A stretch of DNA of 64,000 nt. Source: Parasponia andersonii (taxonomy: Eukaryota; Streptophyta; Magnoliopsida; Rosales; Cannabaceae). A program made the position numbers and the translations under genes. The DNA is taken from contig JXTB01000089.1 in NCBI GenBank assembly GCA_002914805.1, positions 798,163 through 862,162 of the forward strand, in the 5' to 3' direction. This document shows, piece by piece, positions 35,059 to 47,559 of this stretch (the stretch's first letter is position 1; the number at the start of each line of letters is the position of its first letter). Under the pieces are notes generated by a model, which was not told the origin of the DNA, ran no database searches, and was given only the letters and a program-made list of their open reading frames with translations.

Positions 35059-37367
35059 ATCACTCATTTAGCATGTCTATATACAAACATGGTTCCATAA
35101 TTCTTTATTTATGAAAAATTCTAGGTAACTCCTACTTTAGTTTATTAAAAACAGTTTTGAAAGACACTTTTAAGATAGAAATTTTACAAAGTATTTTGGA
35201 AAAATAGTAGAGTGTGCCATTGTTAAACTTTTAGATAGACATTTTTTTTTAGCCTTACTCAATTTGTAGCTTGTACAACTCCAAGAATTTAAAAGTCCAA
35301 TTTATGGTTTTAAAGGAAATACCACATATTATTTTGCATAACTTAAATTCTATCAAACACCAAATCAAATATATTAATTTATAGCTTGAATTCATTTGAA
35401 AATTTAATTTCTATTTGAAACTCAATTGAGACATCATTATAAGTCTCCAATACTAGGAGTTCTCAACACTTAAGATTCTAAATTAAATCAATTACGTAAG
35501 TGCTCAATTATCTAATTGAGACCATTTAGGTAAGGTCAACCCAAGCTAACTTAACCAATGAAAAATTATTTATTTCTCAACAAGGATTTAACAATCCAAA
35601 ATTACACTAACATCATATGTACATTACTAAAATAGGTCATATACATTGATGGAAGCTTAAAAACATAAGCATGTCTAATCAACAAATCATAATAACAACA
35701 ACGGTTTATAAGACCTCCAAACTAGGATTCAGATTCTAATATTTTTTTCATTCACAAAAGATTCTAAATTGGATTCTATTATCAATTTTTACTTAGTGAA
35801 ATTCATATAACAAGATATTATATGTATATATATATATGTATGGCATCTCAAATACATATATAATTTTTCCAAAAAATTATACTTATACTGCATCGATTTA
35901 TACCCAAGTTTTTCTAAGAAATCAAACTTATTTCTCAAAATTATCACATAAACATCTCATATTTAGGTCCAAGTTAACTTAATAAATATGTGAAATTATA
36001 TTCTAGGTTCTAAGTCAAATACCGAGAATATCTACTACATTCAAATGTAGATAGATACTGGAAACTTTTAAGCTTATAAAAATTTTTGTGGTCTAAAGAA
36101 TTTCCCAACTAACACTATCAGATGTAAAATTAATTTAGTACTATAACTAAATTTCATACACACTAAGTTCAAACTTTATAATATTACAGTCTTACAAAAT
36201 CTAATTTCAAATAATCATAAATTTTTGAAATTATACATTTTTTGAAAAAATAAATTACCTTTGCCTAATCAATACTTAAATATTCATAATTCTTTCATAA
36301 ATAAAGATATGTAATTCATCAAACATGGTAGCATACTCCATTTCAAACTGTGCTAATCAATTTGGAGATTTAAGGTCACTTAAATCATGTGAGAAAGTTC
36401 TAAGTTTGATTAAATTATCAATAATCAAATAATTGTTCACCCAAGGATTACAAGGTCGATTCTAATATATTTAGAAATATAAGACTGCGTAGAAACTGCA
36501 TTTGAACATACAATCTTATTTTTTTTTTCAATCAGTGAAAATTTTGCTTGATCTTTTAATCGTGAAAAAATTTTCTTATTCTAAAAGTTTCACATTAAGA
36601 AGATAAGTAAACATAGGCATGCAACTAATAAGTAGACAAAATAAATTATCTCAAGTAAATAACTTACACGGAAACACAATTATAGTCCATTAATTCAAAC
36701 AAAACAAAATAAACCAAGAATTTCAATTTAAATTAAATCAATTATTCTATCAAATCACTATTAATATTAAGCCAAATCCTAGTGAGTTTAGTATAATACC
36801 ACATTTAATCAAACTCATATATTATACCAAGTTGTTAAACAACGAGCCACATGTCATGCAAAAATATCATCAATTTCGAACGTGTTGATATAAACGTCAA
36901 CTATTAACTTCTTAAACCGAATAAATTAGAATATACAAAGATCGAGAAATTAAGTTACATCCCAAAAATTTATGAAACATCAGACCAAACCAAGGTATTT
37001 AAAATACTTAGCACGAAATTGTTATCATAGAATCTATAGGGTTCACTCATAGCTCACCACCCAAATGGACATAGGAGTACAAGTATGAATGTCCATTTAA
37101 ATTAGAGAATTTGAAAAGAAGTAGAACTCACTAGTCTTGTATTAATCCTAACACTTTGAGACTAAAATTTATAGGTTATAACCATCTTAAGGATACTAGA
37201 GTTTCACTCTAAGGAGATGAACGAAGGATTTAGGACTAATCAAAGTAAAGACAATATATTTAGTCAATTCCTAAATGATGAACGAGATATTTGTCAAACG
37301 CTTTCCAAAATTCTTTTTAAACAATAAAATATCGTAGGCAAGATCCGAGACGGATCTGAAACTTGCA
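35059..37367 (-). other. Non-coding interior of a second LARD element
   Basis: There is no coding frame. The part from about 35980 to 37340 resembles 13450-14512 of the first LARD interior (for example GAGTACAAG followed by GTCCATTT, and GATATTTGTCAAA). It leads into a PBS and an LTR on the right. The expected 3' LTR on the left is absent; the inverted fragment at 33851-35058 lies there instead. Confidence 0.6.
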
Positions 37368-37379
37368 GCTCTGATACCA
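37368..37379 (-). promoter_or_regulatory. Primer-binding site of the second LARD element
   Basis: The minus strand reads TGGTATCAGAGC, a perfect initiator-tRNA-Met type PBS, four bases from the LTR edge at 37384. It is the best-preserved PBS in the window together with that of the chromovirus. Confidence 0.88.
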
Positions 37380-39470
37380 TTTTTGTCATGACTAAAAATC
37401 CAAAGTCATACTTTTTTAGTAATTTTAAGTGAAAATATAATAAAATATTAATTTTACGAAATTTAGGAGATATCGTTTATTGGATAATTTTATTTTGATC
37501 CTCAAATCATTATGAATTCATAATATTTAAAACCCTTATTAGTTTTTAATTACTTAAAAAAATGCCAAACAAAGTTCCAAGAAATTTCCACCTATCTCAT
37601 TTCAATATTTGTTAAGAAATCATAAATTTTAGTAAATTAATTTCAGCTAAAATCCTTGGTCCAACGTCGAAAATAATTTATATAAAAGTACTTAAAAGTT
37701 TAAGTTCTCAAATTAATAACAAAACCGTCTTTATACATCTACTTAGTAGATTTACTAATCTTGGCTAAATAATTGAACAATGAAAGAAAATTAACAGAGT
37801 ATAAACACCCACCAGGGAAGAGGAGTGGGAAAGCAAGTACAAGCTAAGTAGCTTATCTAACCACCGAGATGACTACTTAAATAAACAAACACATGAAAGT
37901 GGAAGAAGTAAGGGGTAAGTATTTATATGCTCAATAGAAATTCAATTACCTTTTTGAATTGATACAACTTTTACCAAACCTGTATGGTTAATACTTTTTT
38001 CCCAAAATCTATTTATAAACCGAATTTATAAACAATTGATATTCAGAATAATCACATATCTAAAACTAAAACTAGAATATATAATTGTACATATCATACA
38101 TCAACTAATGTAAATAAGTGAGCTTCCATCCTCCTATCACAGCCTTATAATACTCCTTACTAGAGGTACCTAGCATCCTAATACTACCCGGAGGTATATT
38201 GGCCAAAAATCTGCGTAAGGGCCTAGGTTTTTCACCTAGCACTACAGCAACTCGCTAATTATCTAACTACCATGATGTAATAATGGAACTCAAATATATG
38301 ATCCCATGGTATATACATAATGTAACAGGATATGTAATAACCATGCAAAATATAACCAAACAATGCCTTAAAAATTCACTTTGCATTATTCTTGGATTTA
38401 TTGTAAATGGGTAGCTCTCTGTTATATTATCTTATAATCACAATTTAAAATTATGTATATAAAATCACATAATCTAATCTCAATATAATCTAGTGTGTTT
38501 CAACAATTTATCAATTATCGTAAAATTCACGATTTTTTATAAATGAAGTATAATGCAATTATAAATCAAAACAACTATAAAACCAGTTAATTTAATCTCT
38601 ACCTCATATGGTAGCTATACCAAGCTAACGATACTCGAAGAAAACTCTCGTTAATCACTTGAGTACTCGAAAGGTTGTTTCGGGATTCTCGTAAAATCAC
38701 TTGAAAAAGTAACTTTTCTAATGGAGCCTTGGATTGATAAACAAAGGTTACCACTGAATTCAGAGTACCTAAAAATTCTAGGTTAAATATATAATTTATC
38801 AAAAATGGGTCCCAGGGTGGAATTCACCCAGGGGTAAGCAAATAGATACTATTCACAAGTCTCGTAATTTATGTCACTTCGAAATATAACGATATTATAT
38901 ATCAAAACTCATTTCTCGACCTCACTAAATCCAAATTTGAAATCAGAATTCAATTTCAAGATCTTGAGTCTTAAACTGGATTTAAGTCTGAGAATTACAA
39001 AAATGTCTCCTTTTAGAATTAATTTGAAAATGTCTACTTTTCAAAAGTATTTAGGACCATCTTTGCTGATTATTTACAAATATATTACTTTCCTAAAATA
39101 TTCAGAAATTATAATTATCACAGAATTAATTAAGAAAATATCATTTTTGAAAATATTTGAAAATGTATTAATTTCATTGATTATTTGTAAAACAATATCA
39201 TTTTTGCAATAATATTTTGGAAAGTAATATTTTTCTAATCTCCTAATGTGCAAACTAAATAGTAACAGACTTCAGTCCAACATTATATAGTTTTGCAAAA
39301 ATATCACTTTTTGTTCTGAATCAGAAAAATATTATATTTTTCAATTCGAAAATTAACGTGCTTTTAGATATTATTTTAACTTTTACTAACTGTAATTATT
39401 CATGAGTTTTAACTTTATTTCACCTTATATAATTACCTCAGATATAGAATAATGGTCAAGATATAATTAC

Positions 39471-40317
39471 ATCAACAATGGCCGCTCGAACAGGCTCTCC
39501 AAACCAACGTCAAGTGAGTTTTCTGAAGGCAATGAACTCCTAATGATAAAGATTATATACAAATTTAGGATTAGAATGGCAATCCTAGCATAAAATCCAT
39601 TGAAAAGTAACTCTAGAACGTTAGTCAAATTCTAAATACAAATTTAGGATTAGAATGGCAATCCTAGCATAAAATCCATTGAAAAGTAACTCTAGAACTT
39701 TAGTCAAATTCTAAACAACGATGCATCCCAGGTTCATTTTAACTGACATAACATCAAGGGCAATGGATAAGCGACTGTGATGTTTACAAAGCAACCGAAA
39801 TGAATTCCGAATCTCCCAAGAATCAATCTACACGGAGAAACAGAAAAGACAGTTAAATATCAGGTACCTATAATGGACTTGACACAGGAGAAATAGTGAT
39901 AAATATCGAAAAACAGGGTACATGCAAACATCAAGTTCATGCAGACAACATTCCTCCACTATTTTGAAAAAGAAGGTTCCCGCTTAAGAGTTTGACGGCT
40001 CTTCCCATGACACAAACTGAAAATGTGCAGCTCTCTTCGCTTCAAAACCTTCCATGCAAAGAATAACGACCATAAAAGCACGGATTCACCACAAGCACAG
40101 GGAACATACCAAAGGGAATACAAATAAGTACAATTCCAAGTATCTTGCATTGTGAATCATAGAGCAAAAAAAGTCATCATTCCCCGAGTAATGAAGCCCA
40201 AAAACAGCTTGCAAATGTTTGGGTTGCAAAGAAAAGTAGGCTAAAGGTTACTTGCCAAGTTTGAAATGAAACAAAGTCAAAAATTAATATTAGACCTTAA
40301 TTTGGAAGCAGCTTAGT
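39471..40317 (-). pseudogene. PRMT5: Captured gene fragment resembling plant PRMT5 (two partial exons, introns retained)
   Basis: On the minus strand 39827-39748 reads [13 protein letters not shown] and [10 protein letters not shown] after an acceptor-like TTTCTCCGTGTAG. After a possible donor (GTCAGT, 39747) and an intron of about 208 bases, 39539 downward reads SSLPSENSL, then, after one missing G, RWFGEPVRAAI. From memory of the family, plant PRMT5 (type II protein arginine methyltransferase) has SWELWNSFRLLCEH, LDVLSTLPSE and GRWMGESVRAAI in this order in its N-terminal TIM-barrel half. Retained introns point to DNA-level capture, not retroposition. The -1 frameshift near 39511 and the missing remainder make it a pseudogene. 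39828-40317 would be upstream intron or unrelated filler. Confidence 0.68.
39557..39714. repeat. 79-bp tandem duplication in the intron of the PRMT5-like fragment
   Basis: 39557-39635 and 39636-39714 are identical except for one G/T difference (GAACGTTAG versus GAACTTTAG). It lies entirely between the two exon-like segments. The near-identity shows it is recent compared with the diverged LTR around it. Confidence 0.95.
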
Positions 40318-40857
40318 AGCAAAAACATTATAAAAATATCATTTTTTACAAATTTTGGTAAAATAGTCTAAACAGTGAAAATTTACAGGAGGTGAGTTAG
40401 CGGCCAAGACTAGTTGAAAAGTAACAGCGATGTTAAGATGAGTTCAATCGTATCGTCAATATCATAAAAGGAGGTTCAGTGAAGCTCTGGTGACTGAAAA
40501 ACCTCACGGTGGCCGAAAATTCAAGGTAGCCGATTTCCGTTATCCGACAACAAAATCCGCCAAGAGTTAGTAGCATGGCTTCGTCCGAGGCTGAGGAAGA
40601 TGGCAGAGTGATGCGTCAGCTAGTTAGAGAGACAGTGTGCCAACAACGTGGAAGAACAGTTTCGGTCCTTTATTTTCTATCGGGGACCTTTGTGGAGAAG
40701 AAAAAGGAGTTGGGGGTTTAAAATTAATTTTTGAAAACTGTAACTTTAATATAATATTCTAAATATTTTGAATAAAATAATCTGAAAATTCTTATTTACC
40801 ATTATTCTATTGGGTACAAAATTACTCTTTTATCCTTATTTTTATTCGGTTTTAACA

Positions 40858-42548
40858 TGCGCTACCAATTTTTTATTATTCCGTATCATAGAAGCGGTAG
40901 ATAACTTATCATTTTCGCATTAACATCAGTTGGGATGCCTTGCAATATATGTAACTACCCAATCCTAGATTCTGAGGGAAGAGAGGGGGGTAGGGGAGAT
41001 AAGAAAAAAATATACTACAAAGAAGTGGACCCGTTTATACAATTTCCCAACAACATTAGTCTCAACAGTTACAAATCACGTATACCAAATGGAGAAAAAA
41101 ATAAAGACCGATGGGACACAAATATTGGATAAGAAAGTTCATATATACATATATTACATGAAAAGGGAAAGGGTATAAAGTGAAATCCTTAAGAACCATT
41201 CACATGGGATCATGGTAGAATAGAAAGCGTACGTGGACCCAAGTGAATTGAAAGTGACAGTACTCGAAAAATTATAAAATCAAAAGAGGTCACTCATAAC
41301 AAATTTTCAAAAAAGAAAAGAAAAAAAAGGGTGAAAATACGTCTGAGGTATGTATAGTACATCCCTCGCCTCACGTAATTAATGTGGTTAGTGGTTAGTG
41401 GTTAGGCAGCAATGCATGCAGTAGGGCCAAGAGCATGCATACGTTATGTACTTTTTCCCCTCATGAGAAGTGAGGATGGCCACTCGATCGGCTTAGGGCT
41501 CACATTACCACAAACCAATTTCGTGGCCATCGCCCCCTCTGGCGGGCCTCAGAAGGAGACTTATCCTCTCATCCATATACCAAATCATTTCTAATTTGGT
41601 CTCCGCACCCTCAGTACGAAATTAATCTTTTCACGTGGTTCCAACTTCCAAGTGCCCAATGGAATTTCTTTTACTGCGTACTCCAAATTTTTGGAGCGAG
41701 AATTTTTGATAGCATTTCTATACAAAATATTTACGATGTAGAATGTTTGATTTTATATTTAGAAAACGTGCACTATATACGTCGATCTTCTATTTCCAAA
41801 CACAAACTAAGCTACTACATCTTGAGTTTGCTTTGAGAGATTTGAATGATATCACTAAATGCTAAAAGTAAAACAACTAATACTTCTATAGGAAACTCAA
41901 ACAAGGTGTCAGGCGGCGCACAATGATTCACACCATACTACTATAACAAAAAAGACGAAGTTTACAAGTAATCCTCACAAGGGACTAATATTAAGAAGTG
42001 AGGTAATCATACAATATTGTTGATTTGATGGGACCTATAAGAATGAATGACTGTGATTAATTAGGAACGTAATAATCACATAATTTTGTAGATTTGTTGG
42101 TAGGGGATTCACAAAAATTAATGACCGTGTGATTAATTTGACAAGTTTGACGCAAGCACAATTTTTTACTAGAATAACGCATTGTAAACCAATGGAAACT
42201 TCTAATCCCTAGTTGATCAGATATCCAATTATTAACCTGAAGGTCCATAGCACATGTGCACTTAAAATGGGATTTTCAAAATAAGATATTGAGCAATATA
42301 GACTTTGTAGCTTTATACGTGGTTCTTTAAAGAACATAGTCCCGTCCGGAAAGAGAAGTGATTAAAATTAAGGTGGTTTATATTGAGTTCACTGCAACCA
42401 AAAGGTCTTTTCACTGCATAATATTATTTATGGTAGACATGTCACAAGAATATATCTATAATTTTTTTTTTAATTTAAATACTATGTATATCTTTTCTGC
42501 TGAAAATTTAATGACGTTGGAGGAGATGAATATCGTGAAAATAAGTTT
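40858..42548. other. Gene-free spacer of mixed composition
   Basis: No convincing coding region is seen. The part 41340-41640 is less AT-rich and contains CATGCATG-type words, but open frames there are short and show no known motif. It may be a relic of unique DNA between transposons. Confidence 0.4.
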
Positions 42549-42916
42549 CACTACAAAAAAAAATAAAAATAAAATTATCATTTTTTTTTAGTCACAACAA
42601 AATTTTGTGACTAAAGGTGGCATTTAGTCACAACTAAAATTTTTTTAGTCACAACTAAAATTTTTTTATAACTAAAAAATAATATTTAATCACAAGTTGT
42701 TACCAATGTACTTTTAATCACAACTTTTTATATATAATGATGAAATTAATTGTAACTAGAAATATATTTAGTCCTAACAAATTGTACTTTTGGTAACTAA
42801 AACTTTTATTAATGAACTTTTTAATCATGGTATAGTGATAATGACATTCTTTTAATTACGAATTTTTCACTTTTAGTTCACAGATGCAATCACTAAAAGT
42901 GAAATTTTTTGTAATG
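42549..42916. mobile_element. CACTA-type MITE with TTT TSD
   Basis: The left end is CACTACAAAAAAAAA and the right end TTTTTTGTAATG, which is an imperfect terminal inverted repeat. Three-base flanks TTT are at 42546-42548 and 42917-42919. Inside are repeated words TTAGTCACAACTAAAA and relatives in both orientations, as in subterminal repeats. At 368 bp there is no room for a transposase, so it would depend on an autonomous CACTA element. Confidence 0.72.
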
Positions 42917-45532
42917 TTTGAATAATAAAAAAAATTGTCGAAAAAAAAAAACATGGTTAGTGCTTCTAGAAAACTTATATCTATTTTGCTAAAAATGCTA
43001 AACGTGATAGTTGTTTTATATTATCCTTAAAATTGTGTGTATATATATATATATATATACATATATATATCCTAAGTACGGATAAGCCGCTCTTGGTCCC
43101 ATTTTTTTTCATTTATATCCTTTCTTTTTTTAAGTTTTTCCTTTGTTGGTTTTAATAAATTTAAATAATCTATTATTATGTAGGACTATTTTAGTACTTT
43201 TCTCTAGTTTTTAATTTTTTATTATAAATGCACACGTATCAAGATTTTATTGGCCTGTAAGGTTAGACATATAAGTCTTTTTAGAAAAATATATATAGGC
43301 TTACACGTATATCAAGATTTTGTTAGTTTTTTTCTTTTTCGTTTAGGCTCCCGAGCATTGCCAACAAAGGCACAAATCCGAATACAATTTTATATACGTG
43401 AATTCTTTTATATGTATCATTTAACTTTAAGGCAGTGTTCTTCACGGTTCATTATCTTTTATTTATTAGTCTTTTTTTTTTCTGAAAAAAGATTACAAAT
43501 TTCTTTTTTTTAGTACTTCCCCAAATGAGGTATGTAGTTGGTTTAATAGTTGAGGAAAAATTAAAGATGCAGCTCCAGATGTAAATTATAAGAAAATTAA
43601 ATAGTCATATTTATATATCTTTATTCCTCAAATTCTCAAAGTTTTCTACTTAATTGATTGTTAAGTAAAAATATTAGAAAAAAACATCAGTAAGAAAAAT
43701 TTACACATAACAGAAATGAATATGAGGATCAGTGTTAAAATCTGAGGAGGAAAATTTCAATTTCAAAACCCATGAGTGAATATCAAAAGAAGCCAAAAAA
43801 AAAAAAAAATTAATAACAACAACAAAAACCCAAGAATCCAAAAAAAAATTATCTTAAAACTGGGGAACAAATATTTTAAACACTATCTTTTTTATCTTTA
43901 AAGAGCTTACAGTAAATACTGTATTATTATTATTATTATTGTTTTAGGAATGAGGAGATTTCAACTTCCAATCTCAACATTAGAATTACTAATCATATTA
44001 TGCATGCAACCTTACAATCTTAAAAATTTTATAATCTTTTGTTTCAATCTATGAGTTTTCTGTATGTTTTCTTCTTCATTTGTTTTTGACAATTTTCTTT
44101 ATCATCTAATTGTTCTTGAAGTAGTATATTGGGTTTTGTTCCATATATTTATCTCCAAGAAAATAATAGCAATAACAATTTTTTTCTTAATTTAATTCAA
44201 TCTTTTAGAAGCCTCTTATTCACTTTTTATCCAAAACAAATCAAATTTCTAACAAATAAGTTAATACAATTTGAATTTTGAATTTATGCACATTTCGTGC
44301 TTCCAAATTCTACTTATAATAATTATGTCACATTTTTAGATAAACAAACACTTATTCTAGTTATAGTATTTATGCAAATTAATTATTTCTTTTTCAAGTT
44401 TTGTTATCGTAATCAGTCAAATGAATAAGAATCCTTATTATAAGTCTATGAATAATTACTCCATAGATAATAACTTTTATGAATTAAGAATTTTCATCAT
44501 ATTTTCTCGTATGCACGTATAAGATGATAAATTGATATACAACAAAGGATATATAAAACCTATAAAGTTTTAAAAATTGTGTAAATTCATTATTTATCTT
44601 AAAGGAATTTTATTGTTAACATATAATTCGTTCCATTATTTACTATGTTATAAATTAGATTCTTTTGACTAATAGATCATAGAAAATCAAAATTTTACAT
44701 CATATAAACAAAGCACATGCATTGTACATGCAACTTTTTACTAGTGTGTATATATATACATGATGGTGCATTTGAGACGTTATAGTACGTACCTTGAACA
44801 TTTTAAAGTTCCTTATTGTTTTTCAATAGTTAAACTTTTTTAAAAATAAACATGATATGTTATAGAGATGTATATAGGTTTGGCCATGTTTTTGACTTAT
44901 TATGCATCCTTGTCCCCCTCTCATTTTTTCTTCATCACAACTCTGCACCAATAACCATTTACATAATGATGGGGCTATTTCGGAGAATCCTCCTTAACAG
45001 TATGGAACGTTCTTCGGGGGCTTACCCTTATTTATTATAAACAACTTAAATGGGCTATTTTCTATTCGAATTAATCCATTGAAAACGTACAACTTTTCAG
45101 GGCAGGAGGAACCCTGACCATAATTCGTAAAATGATTTACATATATTTCTATAATATAAACATATAAAATCTATAAGCGAGATATTTTAAACTGGGCGGG
45201 TATATAATCTCAATCCGGCCTTTCCATGCTTAAGAATAAATAGAGATTCACTATTCCATATCACAAACCGTTTATGTGAGGAAAAATCCTTCCAATAGGG
45301 CTAGATCACCATTGTTCAACATACCAGAGGTCAAATTGACGATCTCTATTAAATTTATATCTTTTTATTGGGTCAAATAAATCTAGGTTTATCTAAAAGT
45401 TTATATATGTATATTGGCTTAAACCAAATAAATCAAAATTTATCTAAATAATAATGATGTAAATCAAGGTAAAGTTTAATGTATGGTGGCTTGAAAGAAA
45501 CAATTTCGTCGATGTAAACATTTGTCGATCTC
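42917..45532. other. AT-rich spacer without genes
   Basis: I see (AT)n at 43030-43072, an (ATT)n run near 43922-43940 and many A/T homopolymers. Open frames are short and without motifs. Confidence 0.5.
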
Positions 45533-45622
45533 TAATGTGTTGGAGGAAGCGAGCGTTATATCCATAAAATTCCAATGGGCCCATTCTTGAATTGATTGCT
45601 AGGAGATCCGCTCTGCAGAAGG
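45533..45622. repeat. Duplicated LTR-junction segment, copy 1
   Basis: These 90 bases recur at 46725-46814 with two transitions and no indel. The first 64 are flanking DNA ending in the TSD TTGAT. The last 26 are the edge of the copia LTR that starts at 46789. The unit continued as GACAACACA (46716-46724) before the solo LTR at 45623-46710 split it. Confidence 0.92.
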
Positions 45623-46710
45623 TGTTGGATAAAAATGGGTAAATGGGTTAAGGAAACAATTTGGGCTTGGCTTGGGCTTAGAAGCCCAAGTGGATTTTAA
45701 AGATTAAATTTGTTATAAAACCCATTTTCATGTACCATTTTGAAGCTAAAAATTGAGTGGGATCCACATCTTGTTGATGAAAGATCTTAGTGAATTCTTG
45801 TTCTCCTCTGCGAGGAGATCGATTTCGTATATTCACACGCTCAAAATGGTGCACGGATGAATGAGAAATTGTTGCTCAAAAGTGCACCATTGAAATGGAA
45901 AATGAAAGGAAAATATTATAATCCCACATTGGTGGGAAATGCATGGTGCAAGTAGTTTATATAGAACCTTGTCTTGTGATGGTGGTAAGAATAACAACCA
46001 CAGATGCTCTCTCAGGCGCGCGCAGGGGGGTGCAAATTTTCGGGGTTGGGCCTGAATTTGCATGGGCTCGTGTGTGCCCGCACCTGCAGACACGAATGCC
46101 GGGCCGAAACTTGGACCATAGTAAGCCCAACCTTTTGTTGTGGCCTAATTTTTTTTTTCTTCATTATAACGTTTTGGATCATTATGAACCAGGAACGTTT
46201 TGGTTTTTATTACCCATAATGACTAGAAAACGTTTTTGAGATTTCTGGTTTTGCTACCAAGTCCCTCCTTGGAGACTATAAAAGGGTGAGCTTCCCCTCT
46301 TCATTCTACACACCAAAACAAAAAACAGAAGCCTTCTTCTCTTTGCCATTCTCTCTCAAGTGTTCTTGAGTTCCTCAGTTTTTTTTTAGCTACAGCTTTT
46401 CTAGTGTCTAGAAAATTTTGAGTTCAAAGCAATCCAGTTCGTAGAGTGGAGGTGTTGGTGCTTCACCTGCTACTCTTCGTCGTTGTATCCTGGGAGACTG
46501 ATGCTTGCAAAATCCTCAAGCATTCTGGTGGAGGGAGCGAATCAGTTTTAAGGACTCTGTGTGGAACACAGCTCTCGACGGTTAACAATCCTTTGTTCTG
46601 AAGTACAACCAAAATTCTACTCAAAGTTGGAGCATAATATTTTGGTAACATTATTTATTTATTATAAACGTTTATAACCTCATATATTGCATGTTACAAC
46701 AGGTGTGACA
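45623..46710 (+). mobile_element. Solo copia-like LTR with GAAGG TSD
   Basis: It begins TGTTGGATAAAAATGGG, ends GGTGTGACA, and is flanked by GAAGG at 45618-45622 and 46711-46715. It has the layout of a plant copia LTR read on the plus strand: CCCACATTGGTGGGAA upstream, a TATA box at 46276-46284, then a C/T-rich leader. No interior is present, so it arose by LTR-LTR recombination. It inserted into an already duplicated junction and is the youngest event at this site. Confidence 0.9.
46276..46284 (+). promoter_or_regulatory. TATA box of the solo LTR
   Basis: CTATAAAAG is followed about 30 bases later by CTTCATTCTACACACC, a plausible start region, and a pyrimidine-rich leader. If active, transcription would run rightward into the antisense strand of the copia element at 46789-51862. 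Confidence 0.6.
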
Positions 46711-46788
46711 GAAGGGACAACACATAATGTGTTGGAGGAAGCGAGCGTTATATCCATAAAATTCCAATGGGCCCATTCTTGAATTGAT

Positions 46789-47385
46789 TGCTAAGAGATC
46801 CGCTTTGCAGAAGGGACAAAACACAGTTAAAATATGAGTTGTGAAAATTTGGATAAAATAAAAAAAATAAGGCACACAAAAGATTTAACGTGGTTCACTT
46901 AATTTAGGCTACATCCATAGATAAGTCTGTGAAGAATTTCACTATGAAAAGAAGATTATAACTTACTTCTTTCTAAATGCAAGGAGAGAACAAATGAACT
47001 TCTCTCTCTAGAAATAAGAAAAAATACTCTCTAAACAATTTAAGAGAAAACAACTACGATAATAAGAAAAATTCTTAGGCTTAAATTCTCTATTAGAAAG
47101 GAAAAGGATTTAGAATGTGATACAAAATAAGTAATGCAATATTCGTATTTATAGAACTTAAAAGGTGGTATATATAAGTGAGAACACCACTTTTTTACTA
47201 TTGCTGTTATAGCTGACTTTTTTATTATTACTATTACGGTTGACTTTTTCATTGTTGCTATTATAGTTGACTTTTTTTACTGTTGTTATTACGGCTGATT
47301 GGTGAGCATTTTTTCTGTTCCTATAATGTGAACAACAACTTTAATAATGTGGTTGGTGGTGTCATAATTGTTGATTTGTTCAACA
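46789..47385 (-). repeat. 3' LTR of copia C
   Basis: It starts TGCTAAGAGATCC and ends GATTTGTTCAACA. It matches 51324-51862 with scattered substitutions and an extra repeat of the GTTGACTTTTTT unit near 47210-47275, which makes it longer than the partner. Confidence 0.9.
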
Positions 47386-47405
47386 CTCTCCCACTTGAAG
47401 ACTTG
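47386..47405 (-). promoter_or_regulatory. Polypurine tract of copia C
   Basis: The minus strand reads CAAGTCTTCAAGTGGGAGAG directly before the LTR start TGTTGAAC. The purine-rich core AAGTGGGAGAG is the usual second-strand primer of plant copia elements. Confidence 0.8.
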
Positions 47406-47559
47406 ATTTTAATCATGTCTTCACACTTAATAAATTTCTTTTTTTTTTTCACTTGTCAATTCTTTATATTACTTATGTATCTACTAGGTCATATGAGGAT
47501 TTATACTATTGGAACTAGTCAATGTTGATTAGTTTGATTAAACTATCTACTAAGTTCTC

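Larger units (their letters stand above)
37384..40857 (-). repeat. 5' LTR of the second LARD element, enlarged by inserted DNA
   Basis: It starts TGTCATGACTAAAAATCC beside the PBS. The first about 2.1 kb follow the family LTR to about 39470. Family-like sequence resumes near 40318 and includes GTGGAGAAGAAAAAGG and TTTTTGAAAACTGTAAC, which parallel GCGGAGAAGAAAG and TTTTTGAAAACTATAGC in the chromovirus LTR. It ends GGTTTTAACA at 40857. The 0.85 kb in between is foreign and contains the PRMT5-like fragment. No TSD partner can be tested, because the 3' LTR is missing. Confidence 0.72.

Noticed and set aside
39471..40420. Helitron as carrier of the PRMT5-like fragment
   Set aside because: ATC at the left and CTAGT near the right could be forced into Helitron ends, but no hairpin before the end is convincing and the border does not fit the LTR comparison.
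29053..40857. One 11.8-kb LARD element from 29053 to 40857
   Set aside because: No polypurine tract follows the left LTR, the flanks (GTCTG and TGCGC) do not match, and an inverted LTR fragment intervenes. Two separate events are more likely.
41412..41594. 60-codon plus frame in the less AT-rich patch
   Set aside because: No domain, no upstream promoter logic and no neighbouring exon pattern; kept only as part of the spacer description.
46004..46239. Host gene promoter and ORF around 46.0-46.3 kb
   Set aside because: The TATA box and GC-rich stretch lie within a solo LTR defined by its ends and TSD; the frames have no motif.
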